NCBI GenBank assembly: GCA_038138625.1
Contig: JAYQEA010000076.1
Location: 1-19,833, forward strand
Source of the DNA: JAQXDR01 sp038138625
GTDB lineage: Bacteria > Pseudomonadota > Alphaproteobacteria > Rhodobacterales > Rhodobacteraceae
Reading direction: 5' to 3'
DNA length: 19,833 nucleotides
Shown: positions 1 to 8,833 of the stretch, piece by piece
Position numbering within the stretch: position 1 is the stretch's first letter
Layout: every line of letters begins with the position of its first letter
Notes under the pieces: model-generated
What the model saw: only the letters and a program-made list of their open reading frames with translations
Told to the model about the DNA's origin: nothing
Database searches by the model: none
Position numbers and translations under genes: made by a program

Positions 1-749
1 CAACCCGGGCAATGGGTCTTTAACAAATTTTAGGGGAGCCGCGATCTAGGCGACAGCCGCGACGGTGTCCAGACTTCACATGAGAAGTTCACGTCATTTT
101 TCGGTAGTATCATATTGACTGTCGGTCATCCGCGCCGGCGGATCCAAATAGCGTCATTTAATCAAAGCTGTCTTGGCCGAACGTAACCACTAAGCAGGAG
201 CATCTGAGACACAAAACCCAGATGTCTTGTGAGAGGATGATCAAGGATACAGCATTGCTGAACCGTGCCACGTTGAGTGGCGTTCTCAGGACATTTAGTG
301 TGATTGGTGGAAAGACTTCATAAAAGATGAAACCAACGGCTTACAGAGACCAACCCCCTTCTTTCACGACCGATGACGTCAAAAGCCTACGCCGCGCAGC
401 ACATGCTTTTAAAAAGGTTGTCGCGGAGACACCGCCGGAATAGTGGCCGCCCCAAAAGCCTGATCGATAATGGGGGCGAGCAGGAATGTGGTCTGCCGCA
501 TCTGAGAAGATGAGGATCACTAGGTTGGTGGAGGGCTGGCATCTTTCGGCTCATCAAACTCTGGCCGAGCCTGACAGTCTGCGCGCACCATCTTATCGCC
601 GGGATGAACGTCATTGGCTACATGGCGAGATCGGGCTGTAGGAATAATCCCCAAGTTGAAACCTGTGTGAAATAGCATCCTTGATAATCCGCGTCGTCAG
701 GGAGCGCGTCTGGCGCCGGATGAGACCGGCCCGTCACCACTGGCATTGG
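1..749. other. gene-free stretch, probably decayed mobile DNA
   Basis: No open frame here looks like a protein family I recognise; the only frame over 70 codons (387-614, minus) is rich in Cys, Arg and Ser and reads like a shadow. There is no RNA gene, CRISPR array or clear promoter. A short near-palindrome lies at 73-88 (ACTTC and GAAGT arms). Because the stretch directly precedes a truncated istA, it may be decayed accessory sequence. It does not look like the missing istA 5' part, since I could not find IstA catalytic-core motifs in any frame. Confidence 0.5.
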
Positions 750-955
750 CGGTGACGCTCACAGACACAGAAACTATTGTATATCAACCAAAACGCACGT
801 CCTGAACCTGCTGCATCGATTGATCGGCCGCAGACCGACAGATTGCCCCCAAGGTCGATCCGCCGGACGCACTGGCATTGCAGACAGTGCCTGAGGCAAC
901 CGTTAATCGCTATGACGGCTTGAGACAGACTGGGGAGAAGCGCCATGCGTCATGA
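750..955 (+). pseudogene. istA: 3' remnant of IS21-family istA transposase
   Basis: Only the C-terminal end of an IstA transposase survives. The frame starting at 796 reads HVLNLLHRLIG, and the frame ending at the TGA at 953-955 reads DPPDALAL, then NRYDGLR, then GEKRHAS. These are typical of the last residues of the IstA type that is paired with this kind of IstB (family knowledge from memory). The two pieces lie in different frames, so at least one indel falls between 798 and 857. The catalytic DDE domain and the N-terminal HTH are absent. The istA stop overlaps the istB start by 11 nt, as in intact IS21 elements. The 5' boundary is approximate. Confidence 0.7.
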
Positions 956-1724
956 TCCGGCAGGAGCCTCCATCGTCATCATGCTGCGCAGCCTCAAGCT
1001 CTATGGCATGGCAAATGCGGTCGAAGACTTGGTCGCCCAGAGTGCGCCAGCGTTCGAGTTCGCGACACCACTACTTTCACAACTCTTCAAGGCCGAGATT
1101 GCGGAACGTGAGGTACGATCCATTGCTTACCAGACCAAGGTCGCCCGCGTCCCTGCCTGCTAAGGTCTGACGGGCTTCTACTTTGCATCCAGCAAGGACA
1201 GTGCGGCTGTTGTATCGCTGTCAGTTCATCGACGCGGCGGAGAACGCCGTGCTTATCGGTGGCCCAGTGACGGGCAAAAGCCACACGGCCACTGCAATTG
1301 GCATGCAGGCGCTTGAGCATCATAGGCGCAACGTCCGCTCCTTCTCGACCGTGGAATTGGTCAATACACTGGAACAGGAGAAGGCGCTTGGCAAAGCTGG
1401 CAAGATGGCTGAGATGCTGACGAAAGTTGATCTGATCCTCCTGGATGAGCTTGGGTATCTGCCGTTCAGCGTGTCTGGCGGCGCGCTGCTGTTCCATCTG
1501 CTCTGCAAACTCTATAAGCGCACCAGCGTGATCATCACCACCAACCTCAGCTTCTCGGAATGGGCGCTGGTCTTCGGGGATGCAAAGATGACCACGGCTC
1601 TCTTGGATCAGCTTACGACCGCTGCCACATCTTGGAAACTGGTAACGACAGCTACCGCTTTAAAGCCAGTTCCAAAGCAGCAAAGAAAATACGCATAATG
1701 GCACCAACATTGACCGCGTCATAG
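945..1724 (+). pseudogene. istB: IS21-family istB helper ATPase, disrupted
   Basis: IstB is the AAA+ ATPase that helps IstA in IS21 transposition. The frame opens at ATG 945, with a GGGGAG ribosome site just upstream, and reads MRHDPAGASIVIMLRSLK, the family N-terminus. It meets an in-frame TAA at 1161-1163 where the family has a basic residue (PAYRDL-like region reads PAC*GL), and continues as TGFYFASSK. A deletion near 1197-1200 then shifts to the frame carrying GGPVTGKSH (Walker A; family GGPGTGKTH), LILLDELGYLPFS (Walker B) and TSVIITTNLSFSEW. A one-base loss near 1617 shifts again to CHILETGNDSYRFKASS, ending at TAG 1722-1724. One nonsense codon and two frameshifts make it non-functional. 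Confidence 0.9.
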
Positions 1725-1745
1725 ATAATCATCCACGAATGAAGG

Positions 1746-1796
1746 TGGGTCAAATCTCGGTGAAAATACCGGGTCATTTCTCAGTAACAATCAACA
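1746..1796 (+). repeat. IS21-type right terminus with tandem subterminal repeats
   Basis: Two similar direct repeats sit side by side: GGGTCAAATCTCGGTGAAAA from 1747 and GGGTCATTTCTCAGTAACAA from 1771, the latter running into TCAACA. IS21-family ends carry such multiple GGGTCA...CTC-GT repeats, and the elements end in CA. The position 22 nt after the istB remnant stop fits the right end of the same element. No matching left end is visible in the window, so target-site duplications cannot be checked here. Confidence 0.7.
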
Positions 1797-1821
1797 ATTA
1801 TGTCTTGGATGGGTGAGATTA

Positions 1822-1877
1822 CAATCTTCTGGCGTAGCTCAGACTTAAATACAGGAACGCCAGCCTGAAGAAGATTG
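1822..1877. repeat. imperfect inverted repeat downstream of the lipocalin gene
   Basis: The left arm CAATCTTCTGGCGT (1822-1835) pairs with ACGCCAG (1857-1863) and, past a few unpaired bases, with AGAAGATTG (1869-1877), forming a hairpin with a 21-nt loop. It sits between the IS21 right end and the 3' end of the minus-strand ABC operon. It has no adjoining T-run on either strand, so it is a weak candidate for a Rho-independent terminator of that operon. It could also be a small transposon end. Confidence 0.4.
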
Positions 1878-1966
1878 GGTTTGAGGCGTGGTTTTAGAGC
1901 AGATGCACAAGCGCGGGCGCAAAAAGCACAAATGCATTCTTCAAATGCCAAATATCATGAAACCTG

Positions 1967-3013
1967 TCACTGGTATCCTGTCATTTCAAGGTACCCAACA
2001 CCGGTATGGCTGCCCTCTACCAGAACCGGACCCTCCCAATAGGGCAGGGATACCTCCATCCAGGCATAGGGGTTTAACGCTTTGATATTCAGATCCAAAC
2101 CTTGGTCAGGCAACGTTAAATGCCAACCAGTCGGGATCTTCTTGCCAGCAACATCTGACAGGGTGATCGGATCCATTGCTGCCTGACCGTCACCATATGT
2201 CCTAATCCCTCCATCCGCCGCAATCCAGGTGGCCGACGTATATGGCGCCCGTCCGTCGCTACGCAGCTGGAAGGCCATCAGCCGCTGTCCGTCATCCAGC
2301 GTTATTGAAAACCAGTCCCAGCCCTTTTGATCTGACGCCAGTGGTTGTGATGACCATTCACGATCAAGCCAGGCGTGCCCTGTTACCTTGATCGGCCCTG
2401 ATGGCAGGTCCAACTGTCCCGATACGTCATAGGCTGGCTGGCTATAGTAATGGCTGGCCTGTCCCTGCCCGGATTTGACAGAATAGCCGTTCTTGCCGTG
2501 CAAAACCAACGGTGAGTTCGTCTTTAAATCCAAATCATACGAAAAATCATCTCCCTGAGCTGTAACCTTCAAGGTATCAAAATCTGCACCATATAGACGC
2601 CAGTCATCAATCCATGCTTCGAACGGCTGTGCCGCGACACCAGCCTGACCAATACCACCGCGCGCCACTCTTTCGGCAACGTAATGGGCATTTGCCGATG
2701 TCGCCGCTGCATGCGCAAACCAAATCTGCGGCGACGTCCAACCGCGTTGTGATCCGGGCGCGAATGCGGACCTGAACAGGGTCCATTGAACGCCATATGA
2801 TGCGCCATCCTGCCCCAGTAGATTGGCCGTCAGATACCACCATTCAATTCGAAAGTCAGGGTGTGGTCCGTGATCCTCAGGAAACACCATTTGATACGAT
2901 GGATCAGGTATCGTAAAACCTTCGGCAGCGCTGCCCAGTCCGCCAAAGCCCTGTGCTGCCGCACCTTGGGCCATAATCCAGGACAGAACCAAAATCAGAC
3001 ATCTAGCGATCAT
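1967..3013 (-). CDS. secreted lipocalin-like protein, AttH/CrtC family
   Basis: A 348-residue protein of the family often auto-named 'carotenoid 1,2-hydratase' or 'iron ABC transporter permease', and better described as AttH-like with two lipocalin-like barrels. Residues 1-21 form a signal peptide ending GAAAQ, so it should act in the periplasm. Family signatures seen are EWWYLTANL (57-65), YGVQWTLFRSA, WFAHAA, WIDDWRL, GHAWLDREWSSQ, GWDWFSITLDDG and the C-terminal GYLEMTGY. The ATG at 3013 lies inside the permease gene, with an 11-nt overlap, so translation is probably coupled. With the ABC ATPase and permease it makes an AttE-F/G-H type operon. A hydratase role in carotenoid synthesis is unlikely because no carotenoid genes adjoin. 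The ligand is unknown; a lipid or other hydrophobic molecule is inferred from the fold. Confidence 0.85.
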   Translation of the reverse strand: MIARCLILVLSWIMAQGAAAQGFGGLGSAAEGFTIPDPSYQMVFPEDHGPHPDFRIEWWYLTANLLGQDGASYGVQWTLFRSAFAPGSQRGWTSPQIWFAHAAATSANAHYVAERVARGGIGQAGVAAQPFEAWIDDWRLYGADFDTLKVTAQGDDFSYDLDLKTNSPLVLHGKNGYSVKSGQGQASHYYSQPAYDVSGQLDLPSGPIKVTGHAWLDREWSSQPLASDQKGWDWFSITLDDGQRLMAFQLRSDGRAPYTSATWIAADGGIRTYGDGQAAMDPITLSDVAGKKIPTGWHLTLPDQGLDLNIKALNPYAWMEVSLPYWEGPVLVEGSHTGVGYLEMTGYQ

Positions 3014-5413
3014 TGGCGAACACTTTCAAAAGCTGTGCTGGTGGCACCTTTGACATACGCCATGCCGGCCAAGCCGCTGCACAAACTGCTGCCAAGCAGG
3101 CCGCCAGAGCAAGGTTGAGGTACGCACCCGGAAATAGAAAAAACGGCAACCGCCAGCCAAAGGCTTCGACATTGACCACGGCCAGTAAAACCCAGGCCAA
3201 GGCCAGACCAAGGGGTAATGCCAAAACGACAGTCAATCCTGCCAGTGCCAAGGCTCGGACAAGCTCTAGCAATCCAAGAGATCTGCGGGTGACCCCCATA
3301 GCCCATACCGGAGCCACCTGAGGTAGGCGTTGCGCCCCAAGGGTCAGCAGGCTCATCAACATAGCAAAACCAGCCACACCGAGTGTCAAAACATTCAGCG
3401 CCGCTGTAACCGAAAAGGTGCGATCAAACACATCAAGGGAAAAAGATTTGATCTGCCTTTGGTCCGTTACAGCGCCAGCTGGCAGACCTAAATCTGATAA
3501 CAGTACCCTGCGCAGCGCGTCAGGGTCATGACTGCGTAAGCCGAAGCGGAGCGGTGACGGCGCGTTGAATAAAGCGGTAAACGCGTCTTCTTCCAAAATG
3601 ACCTGTCCCATCGGATTACCGTAGTCGGCCACAATACCTGCCACCGAAACCGAGTGGCCCGGCATCAATTCCAAAAGATCGCCTGCACCAATCTCCAACC
3701 GATANNNNNNNNNNATAGTTGTTCGTTTATCACGGCTCCTTGCCCCGTCTGAACAGTCTGCCAGGGATCGGGAACATGTGACAGCAACTGCCAGTCTTGC
3801 TGATAGGTTTTGCCTACACGCACGCCAAAAACAGTAGCATCTTGGCCCATTACGCGCGCCTCAACAGATCGCAATGGCAATACCTCCGATACCAAGGCGA
3901 CGGGCAGCCCCTCAATAGAGAGGGCCTGTGCCTCGGTTTCAACCTGCACGAACAATTCGGGTGCCAATCGCTGGTCCAAGAATGCCTCAAAGGTCAGGCG
4001 AAAACTGGAAACCATCGTCGATACACCAATATTTGTGGCAGTGGCCAACATCAGTGCCATCAACGCCAGCCCCAATCCAGGGACCTGCTGCGCAGTGTCT
4101 GCCCAAAACCACTGCCCCAGAACACTGCGACTGCGGCGCCCAATCCAGCCAACACCTGCCTGCAACAGGGGCGGCAAAGCCAAGGCTGCGCCAATCAACA
4201 GGCACGCAAGACCGCCAAAGCCTAGCAAAAGCCCAGAGCCAAACCCCAGGGCCAAGCCTGAAGCGCTCAACAGAACAAATGAGATCCATGCCAAACCATG
4301 CATCTGCCGTGACCCATAACCAACCCAAGCCTGTGGTCTAGCGCTGGCAAGAACGGGTAGATGTGCAATCCGCCATAGCCCGCTGGCAGCTGCTGCGAGC
4401 GCTCCTGCAAGCGCCATTCCGAGCCCTGCAACGATCCAAGAGGCTCGTAATTGCACCTGATCAGCAACCGAGGCCCCGTAAAGCCCATCCAAAGTTGCGG
4501 CAACATCTGGCAGTAGCAGCCCTGCGAGAACATACCCAAGAACGATGCCCGACGTTCCCCCGATCAAGGCAAGCAATACGATTTCAAGCGCCATCCCGAC
4601 CACAACCGCGCGCATAGGGGTGCCCATAGCGCGCAAACTTCGGACCAAGCTGCGACGTTGTTCAAACGACAGGCGCACCGCTCCGTGCACAATGAAAAGA
4701 CCAACAATAAAGCTCAAAAGGCCAAAGGCAGTAAGGTTTAGATGAAAGCTGCCCGTCAATTGACCCACGTCACTGCCGGCTGAGGCAGCGCGCACCAAGA
4801 CCTCGGGTGCGATCGTGGCTAAGGGAAGCACCTTTGTCGGCTGATTGGGCGATACAACCATCCGCGTGATGCGTGCCGACCGGTCCAAAAGCTTTTGCGC
4901 CGTTCCAATGTCCATCACAACGATTCCATCCGCGACCCCGGGCATGGCGACCACGTCGAGACCTGTGGCATCAGCCATGCGCCGCACCTCGTTCGGGGCG
5001 GCCAGCGCAAGCGTGCCTTGCAAAAAACTGGCAAGGTCTATCGTGCCTGTGCCGTCCGGGGCAGTCACTGGGACAAGGTTTCCCGGTGCTGTTAAAGGTT
5101 CTAAACCAACAATCCGGGCCCCCCCTTGGGGCAGGCGGCCTTCGATCACCGGTGATACCTGCCAGCCTGCACGTCGCAGCCGCAGATAGACCTCTTGATC
5201 CAAATCTTTACCGACACGCGGCACCAATTGATCAAACTGGCTTTCGCCCAATGTACGTGCGGCTGCATCATAGCTGGCGCGGGCTTCGGCGTTGATCGCC
5301 TGCACGCCGGACCACAACGCCGTGGCAAGCGCAAGTCCCACAAGAACCGACACCAGTTGTAGCGGTGCCCGCCGCCAGTAGGACCACAAAGCGCCAGCAA
5401 GTGCGCCTGTCAT
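3003..5413 (-). CDS. FtsX-family ABC transporter permease, split by assembly gap
   Basis: A large MacB/FtsX-type permease of about 800 residues, the membrane partner of the adjacent ATPase. The N-terminal part (5413 down to the gap) has one membrane helix near residues 18-38, a periplasmic domain, then a first FtsX block from about residue 230 (FGLLSFIVGLFIVHGAV, and the cytoplasmic LRAMGTPMRAVVVGMALE) and further helices. The C-terminal part (about 3700 to 3003) holds the last periplasmic portion (SVAGIVADYGNPMG) and a second FtsX block with three helices, ending at TAG 3003-3005. I chose ATG 5413 because it overlaps the ATPase stop as ATGA; an in-frame start at 5440 lies inside the ATPase. 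Ten N at 3705-3714 break the reading frame. The gap length is probably wrong rather than the gene being dead, since the frames on both sides (INEQL / YRLEIGAGD) join sensibly. Confidence 0.85.
3705..3714. other. assembly gap (10 N)
   Basis: Ten N lie inside the permease coding region. On the minus strand the left side reads ...INEQL followed by one extra base, and the right side reads YRLEIGAGD. Keeping one frame needs a gap of 2, 5, 8 or 11 bases, so 10 is a filler length. A 2-base gap would give INEQLxYRLEIG, which looks like the usual motif in this permease family (inference). Confidence 0.9.
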
Positions 5414-6066
5414 GTCAACGCCCCGGACCGTAAGTGACACCGCCTCTGCATGCGATCGGCTACCTTGTCAGAATGTGTCACAATCATCAGGGTTGCCGCT
5501 GTTTCGTGGACCAAAGCCTGCATCTGCGTCAGCACGTCTGCTGCGGTGGCCTCGTCCAGATTGCCGGTGGGTTCGTCCGCAAGAACCAGTGCAGGCCGCG
5601 CCGCCAAAACACGCGCGATCGCAACGCGCTGTTGCTGACCCCCTGATAGCGCCTCGGGATACTTATGCACATGTGCTGCCAGGCCCAGCGCTTTGGTCAG
5701 ATCAGAGGCATGTGCCGGATCATATCGCCCCGCAAGACGCGCCTGAAACGCAATGTTGGCAGCAACAGTCAGGGACGGAATCAAATTGAATTGCTGGAAA
5801 ATTACGCCCACGGTTCCCCGTCGCAAGGCGGCTCGCTGACGGTCATTGTAGCTGGTTATGTCCTTGCTGTTTAGCCTGACCTGACCACTATCCGCAGGTT
5901 CAAGACCCGCAACGATGTGCAGCAGCGTGCTTTTGCCCGAGCCAGACTCTCCGGTCAGGGCAAGTGTCTGGCCCGCGTCTAGCGACAAATCGATACCCCG
6001 TAGCACCGGAACTCTATCGTCTGCGCCGGGATATGTCTTTGTCAGGTCTTTAATTTCTAGCAACAT
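5410..6066 (-). CDS. ABC transporter ATP-binding protein, LolD/MacB-like
   Basis: A 218-residue cytoplasmic ATPase that powers the FtsX-type permease next to it. Counting from ATG 6066, the Walker A motif GESGSGKST is at residues 39-47. It is followed by the Q-loop IFQQFN, the signature LSGGQQQRVAIAR, the Walker B VLADEPTGNLDE and the switch VTHS, all intact. I prefer ATG 6066 over GTG 6072 because AAGGGG lies seven bases before the ATG but only one base before the GTG. The stop overlaps the permease start (ATGA). It is the first gene of a three-gene operon with the permease and the AttH-like protein, matching Agrobacterium AttE. It is closest to the LolD/MacB/FtsE class used for extracting or moving lipophilic cargo; the substrate is not known. 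Confidence 0.92.
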   Translation of the reverse strand: MLLEIKDLTKTYPGADDRVPVLRGIDLSLDAGQTLALTGESGSGKSTLLHIVAGLEPADSGQVRLNSKDITSYNDRQRAALRRGTVGVIFQQFNLIPSLTVAANIAFQARLAGRYDPAHASDLTKALGLAAHVHKYPEALSGGQQQRVAIARVLAARPALVLADEPTGNLDEATAADVLTQMQALVHETAATLMIVTHSDKVADRMQRRCHLRSGALT

Positions 6067-6254
6067 GCCCACGCCCCTTAAGAAGTGTTTTAGATCTTGG
6101 CCCCCGTCCCGAACACCCCCATGCGACGCTTTGCCGATCTCGGCGCGGGCCTCTTTGGACGTCAGAATTGAATCAATACGCTTGCACTGCTACGCAGGAC
6201 ACACGCCAAGCTTGTCAGGATTGCCTTGGTGCAGTTTTTCTCAGAGGTGAGGCC

Positions 6255-7109
6255 ATGGGAACCATAATCAGTATTGTTTTGCCACTAAGTCTGGCGTTTA
6301 TCATGTTCTCGCTGGGCGTTGGGCTCCGGCTGCGTGATTTTGGACGCGTTCTAACAAGACCGTTAGCCTTTTTGGTCGGCGCCTTAAACCAGATCGTTTT
6401 ACTACCTCTTGTTGGCCTGTTGATTATTCTGCTTTTTGGGCTGGAGGGGGCGTTTGCGGTTGGCGTTATGATCCTTGCCGCCTGTCCGGGCGGCGTGACC
6501 AGTAATATCTTGACCCGCTTTGCGAAAGGCGATGTCGCGCTCTCGGTCACCCTAACGGCTGTCATCAGTCTGACGAGCGTGATCACCGTTCCAATTCTAT
6601 TGAGCTTTGCCTACACCCGCTTTCTAGGCGCTGACGCCGGATCCATCAATATTACGTCCACAGCGGGCACGATGTTCGCTTTGACAGTCATTCCTGTCGG
6701 ATTGGGTATGGTTCTACGTCTCATACTGCCGACACGCATGCAACAAGCGGAAACACAAATCGCACGGGTCGCATCGGCGCTTTTTGTCGTGATCGTTTTT
6801 GGGGCTCTGGCCAGCAATTGGCAAATCTTTGTCGATAACCTGATGTTGTTAGGTCCGGCTTTGATTACGATGCTCGTTGCATTGACGCTGATTGGTCTTT
6901 TTGCGTCACGTTTTCTGGGACGCAGCTGGCTGGAGGCTAAAACCATTTCGATAGAAACCGGTGTACAGAACGCAGCGCTTGGCTTGACAGTTGTGAATGT
7001 GGCAGCAGGTGCGGATGCCCTTGGACCAGTGTCATTGCCTATCGCAGTCTATGGCGTTGTTATGTATCTGATTATCTTTCCAATTCTTTTGATTTACCGC
7101 AGGCTTTAA
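6255..7109 (+). CDS. bile acid:sodium symporter family transporter
   Basis: A 284-residue inner-membrane protein of the BASS family (PF01758), made almost wholly of hydrophobic helices, eight to ten by eye. Family motifs CPGGVTSN (77-84) and ETGVQN (234-239) match the two crossover regions that bind sodium in known BASS structures. I chose ATG 6255, which follows GAGG with seven bases between; a longer frame from 6168 would add 29 residues lacking family character. The FAD dehydrogenase starts four bases after its stop, so the two form an operon and may share a substrate. BASS members move bile acids, pyruvate, pantoate and other organic anions. The actual cargo cannot be told from sequence. 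Confidence 0.88.
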   Translation: MGTIISIVLPLSLAFIMFSLGVGLRLRDFGRVLTRPLAFLVGALNQIVLLPLVGLLIILLFGLEGAFAVGVMILAACPGGVTSNILTRFAKGDVALSVTLTAVISLTSVITVPILLSFAYTRFLGADAGSINITSTAGTMFALTVIPVGLGMVLRLILPTRMQQAETQIARVASALFVVIVFGALASNWQIFVDNLMLLGPALITMLVALTLIGLFASRFLGRSWLEAKTISIETGVQNAALGLTVVNVAAGADALGPVSLPIAVYGVVMYLIIFPILLIYRRL

Positions 7110-7113
7110 CCCC

Positions 7114-8763
7114 ATGGCGGACGCAGATGTTATCGTGATTGGTGCCGGTCTGGCAGGACTTGTAGCAGCGGCAGAGCTTGCCGATCGTGGGAAACAGGTG
7201 GTCATTCTGGATCAGGAGTCGTCACAAAACATGGGTGGTCAGGCGTTTTGGTCACTTGGCGGATTGTGCTTGATTGATACTCCCGAACAACGCCGGATGG
7301 GGATCCGCGACAGTCGCGATCTAGCGTTGAGTGATTGGATGGGCAGCGCCCAATTTGACCGTCCCGAGGATTACTGGCCACGCGAGTGGGCCAAGGCCTA
7401 CGTCGATTTTGCCGCCGGTGAAATGCGTCCGTGGCTTTATTCACAGGGTATGCGATGGTTCCCGATCGTGGGCTGGGCAGAGCGCGGCGGCGGGTTCGCC
7501 AGTGGTCACGGAAACTCGGTTCCCCGATTCCATATAACGTGGGGGGTCGGCCCCGGCGTACAAGACCCGTTCGAACGCCGGGTCAAAGAGCACGTAAAGA
7601 ATGGCATTATTGACATCCGCTTCCGGCATCGGGTGTCAGAGCTGTTGGTTGAATGTGGCGCTGTCGTTGGTGCTGCAGGCGAAGTTCTAGCAGCAGATGA
7701 CGCAGAGCGTGGGGCCTCCACAAACCGCGACATCATAGGAGATTTCAAGTGCCATGTTGCATCAGTTCTGGTTGCAGCTGGTGGCATTGGCGGTAACTTT
7801 GACCTCGTTCGCAAATCATGGCCTGTTGACCGCCTTGGACCCGCACCCGACACTATGGTTGCCGGTGTTCCGGCCCATGTAGATGGCCGCATGGTTGCGA
7901 TTACCGAGGCCGCCGGAGGTCATGTCATAAACGCGGACCGCATGTGGCACTATACAGAAGGTGTCCGTAATTGGGATCCCATCTGGCCCAATCACGGCAT
8001 TCGCATCCTGCCAGGCCCCTCGTCGATGTGGTTTAACGCAGTTGGGAAACGGTTTCCGCCGCCCGCACTGCCCGGCTTTGACAGTCTTGGAACGCTTAAA
8101 CATATCTTGGCGACAGGATATGACTATTCGTGGTTCATCACCACACAAAAGATTATCAAAAAAGAATTCGCCCTGTCGGGCTCGGAACAAAATCCGGATT
8201 TTGCCGCCAAAAGTTGGAAAATGGTTCTTCAGCAACGATTGTTGAATCCAAAGGCCACACCCCCGGTTGAGGCCTTCAAGGACCATGGCCCTGATTTCGT
8301 AGTGGCCAATGACATTAACACGTTAGTTGCCAAAATGAACCAGCTGACGCCAACACCGCTCTTGGAACCGTCCGATATCCGGATGCAGATAGAAGCGCGG
8401 GATACGCAGATCGATAACCCGTTTTCCAAGGACATCCAGATGATGGCGATCCATGCGGCGCGTAATCATCGCGGTGATCGGTTGCTACGCACGGCCAAAC
8501 CGCATCGTTTTCTCGATCCGGAAAATGGCCCCCTGATCGGTGTAAAGCTGAATATTTTGACCAGAAAGACATTGGGCGGATTACAAACCGATCTGAATGG
8601 TCAGTGCATCGGTTCGGATGGCAACGCGATAGATGGCCTGTTTGCGGCCGGAGAGATATCCGGCTTTGGTGGCGGGGGCTATCATGGTTACAATGCACTC
8701 GAAGGAACATTCCTCGGCGGCTGCATTTTTTCAGGACGTCAAGCAGGCCGTGCGATTGACTAG
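7114..8763 (+). CDS. FAD-binding dehydrogenase, 3-ketosteroid-dehydrogenase-like
   Basis: A 549-residue flavoprotein of the COG3573 type, related to fumarate reductase and 3-ketosteroid delta-1-dehydrogenase flavoproteins. The N-terminal Rossmann motif VIVIGAGLAG (residues 6-15), with an acidic VVILDQE at the end of strand two, binds the ADP part of FAD. GGQAFWSLGG (41-50) is the usual second flavin contact. The C-terminal block, DGLFAAGEISGFGGGGYHG followed by NALEGTFLGG and SGRQAGRAI, closes the FAD site. There is no signal peptide, so it is probably cytoplasmic. ATG 7114 begins four bases after the symporter stop, so coupling is likely. The family is widely named 'putative dehydrogenase' with no proven substrate; steroid-like or other cyclic ketone oxidation is only a guess from the relatives. 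Confidence 0.85.
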   Translation: MADADVIVIGAGLAGLVAAAELADRGKQVVILDQESSQNMGGQAFWSLGGLCLIDTPEQRRMGIRDSRDLALSDWMGSAQFDRPEDYWPREWAKAYVDFAAGEMRPWLYSQGMRWFPIVGWAERGGGFASGHGNSVPRFHITWGVGPGVQDPFERRVKEHVKNGIIDIRFRHRVSELLVECGAVVGAAGEVLAADDAERGASTNRDIIGDFKCHVASVLVAAGGIGGNFDLVRKSWPVDRLGPAPDTMVAGVPAHVDGRMVAITEAAGGHVINADRMWHYTEGVRNWDPIWPNHGIRILPGPSSMWFNAVGKRFPPPALPGFDSLGTLKHILATGYDYSWFITTQKIIKKEFALSGSEQNPDFAAKSWKMVLQQRLLNPKATPPVEAFKDHGPDFVVANDINTLVAKMNQLTPTPLLEPSDIRMQIEARDTQIDNPFSKDIQMMAIHAARNHRGDRLLRTAKPHRFLDPENGPLIGVKLNILTRKTLGGLQTDLNGQCIGSDGNAIDGLFAAGEISGFGGGGYHGYNALEGTFLGGCIFSGRQAGRAID

Positions 8764-8833
8764 ATTGGACCATCATCACATGGCGCATTGTCTTGTTGGA
8801 ATGGTGTTGACCCCAATATAAATTTTATAACGC

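Noticed and set aside
387..614. Minus-strand frame of 75 codons in the gene-free stretch
   Set aside because: No ribosome site, odd Cys/Arg/Ser-rich composition and no family motif; probably chance.
240..685. Nine-base inverted match (ATCAAGGAT at 240-248 and its complement at 677-685), possible small-transposon ends
   Set aside because: Short, with no target duplication and no typical ends; expected by chance at this length.
1967..3013. Carotenoid hydratase (CrtC) and a photosynthesis gene cluster
   Set aside because: No other carotenoid or photosynthesis gene is present and the ABC neighbours fit the AttH family better.
4845..5295. Overlapping plus-strand frames opposite the permease
   Set aside because: Shadow frames with no family features; the minus-strand permease explains the region.
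6085..6150. Stretch resembling part of 5S rRNA (CCGTCCCGAAC)
   Set aside because: Only about ten bases match and the rest cannot fold as 5S; no neighbouring rRNA or tRNA.
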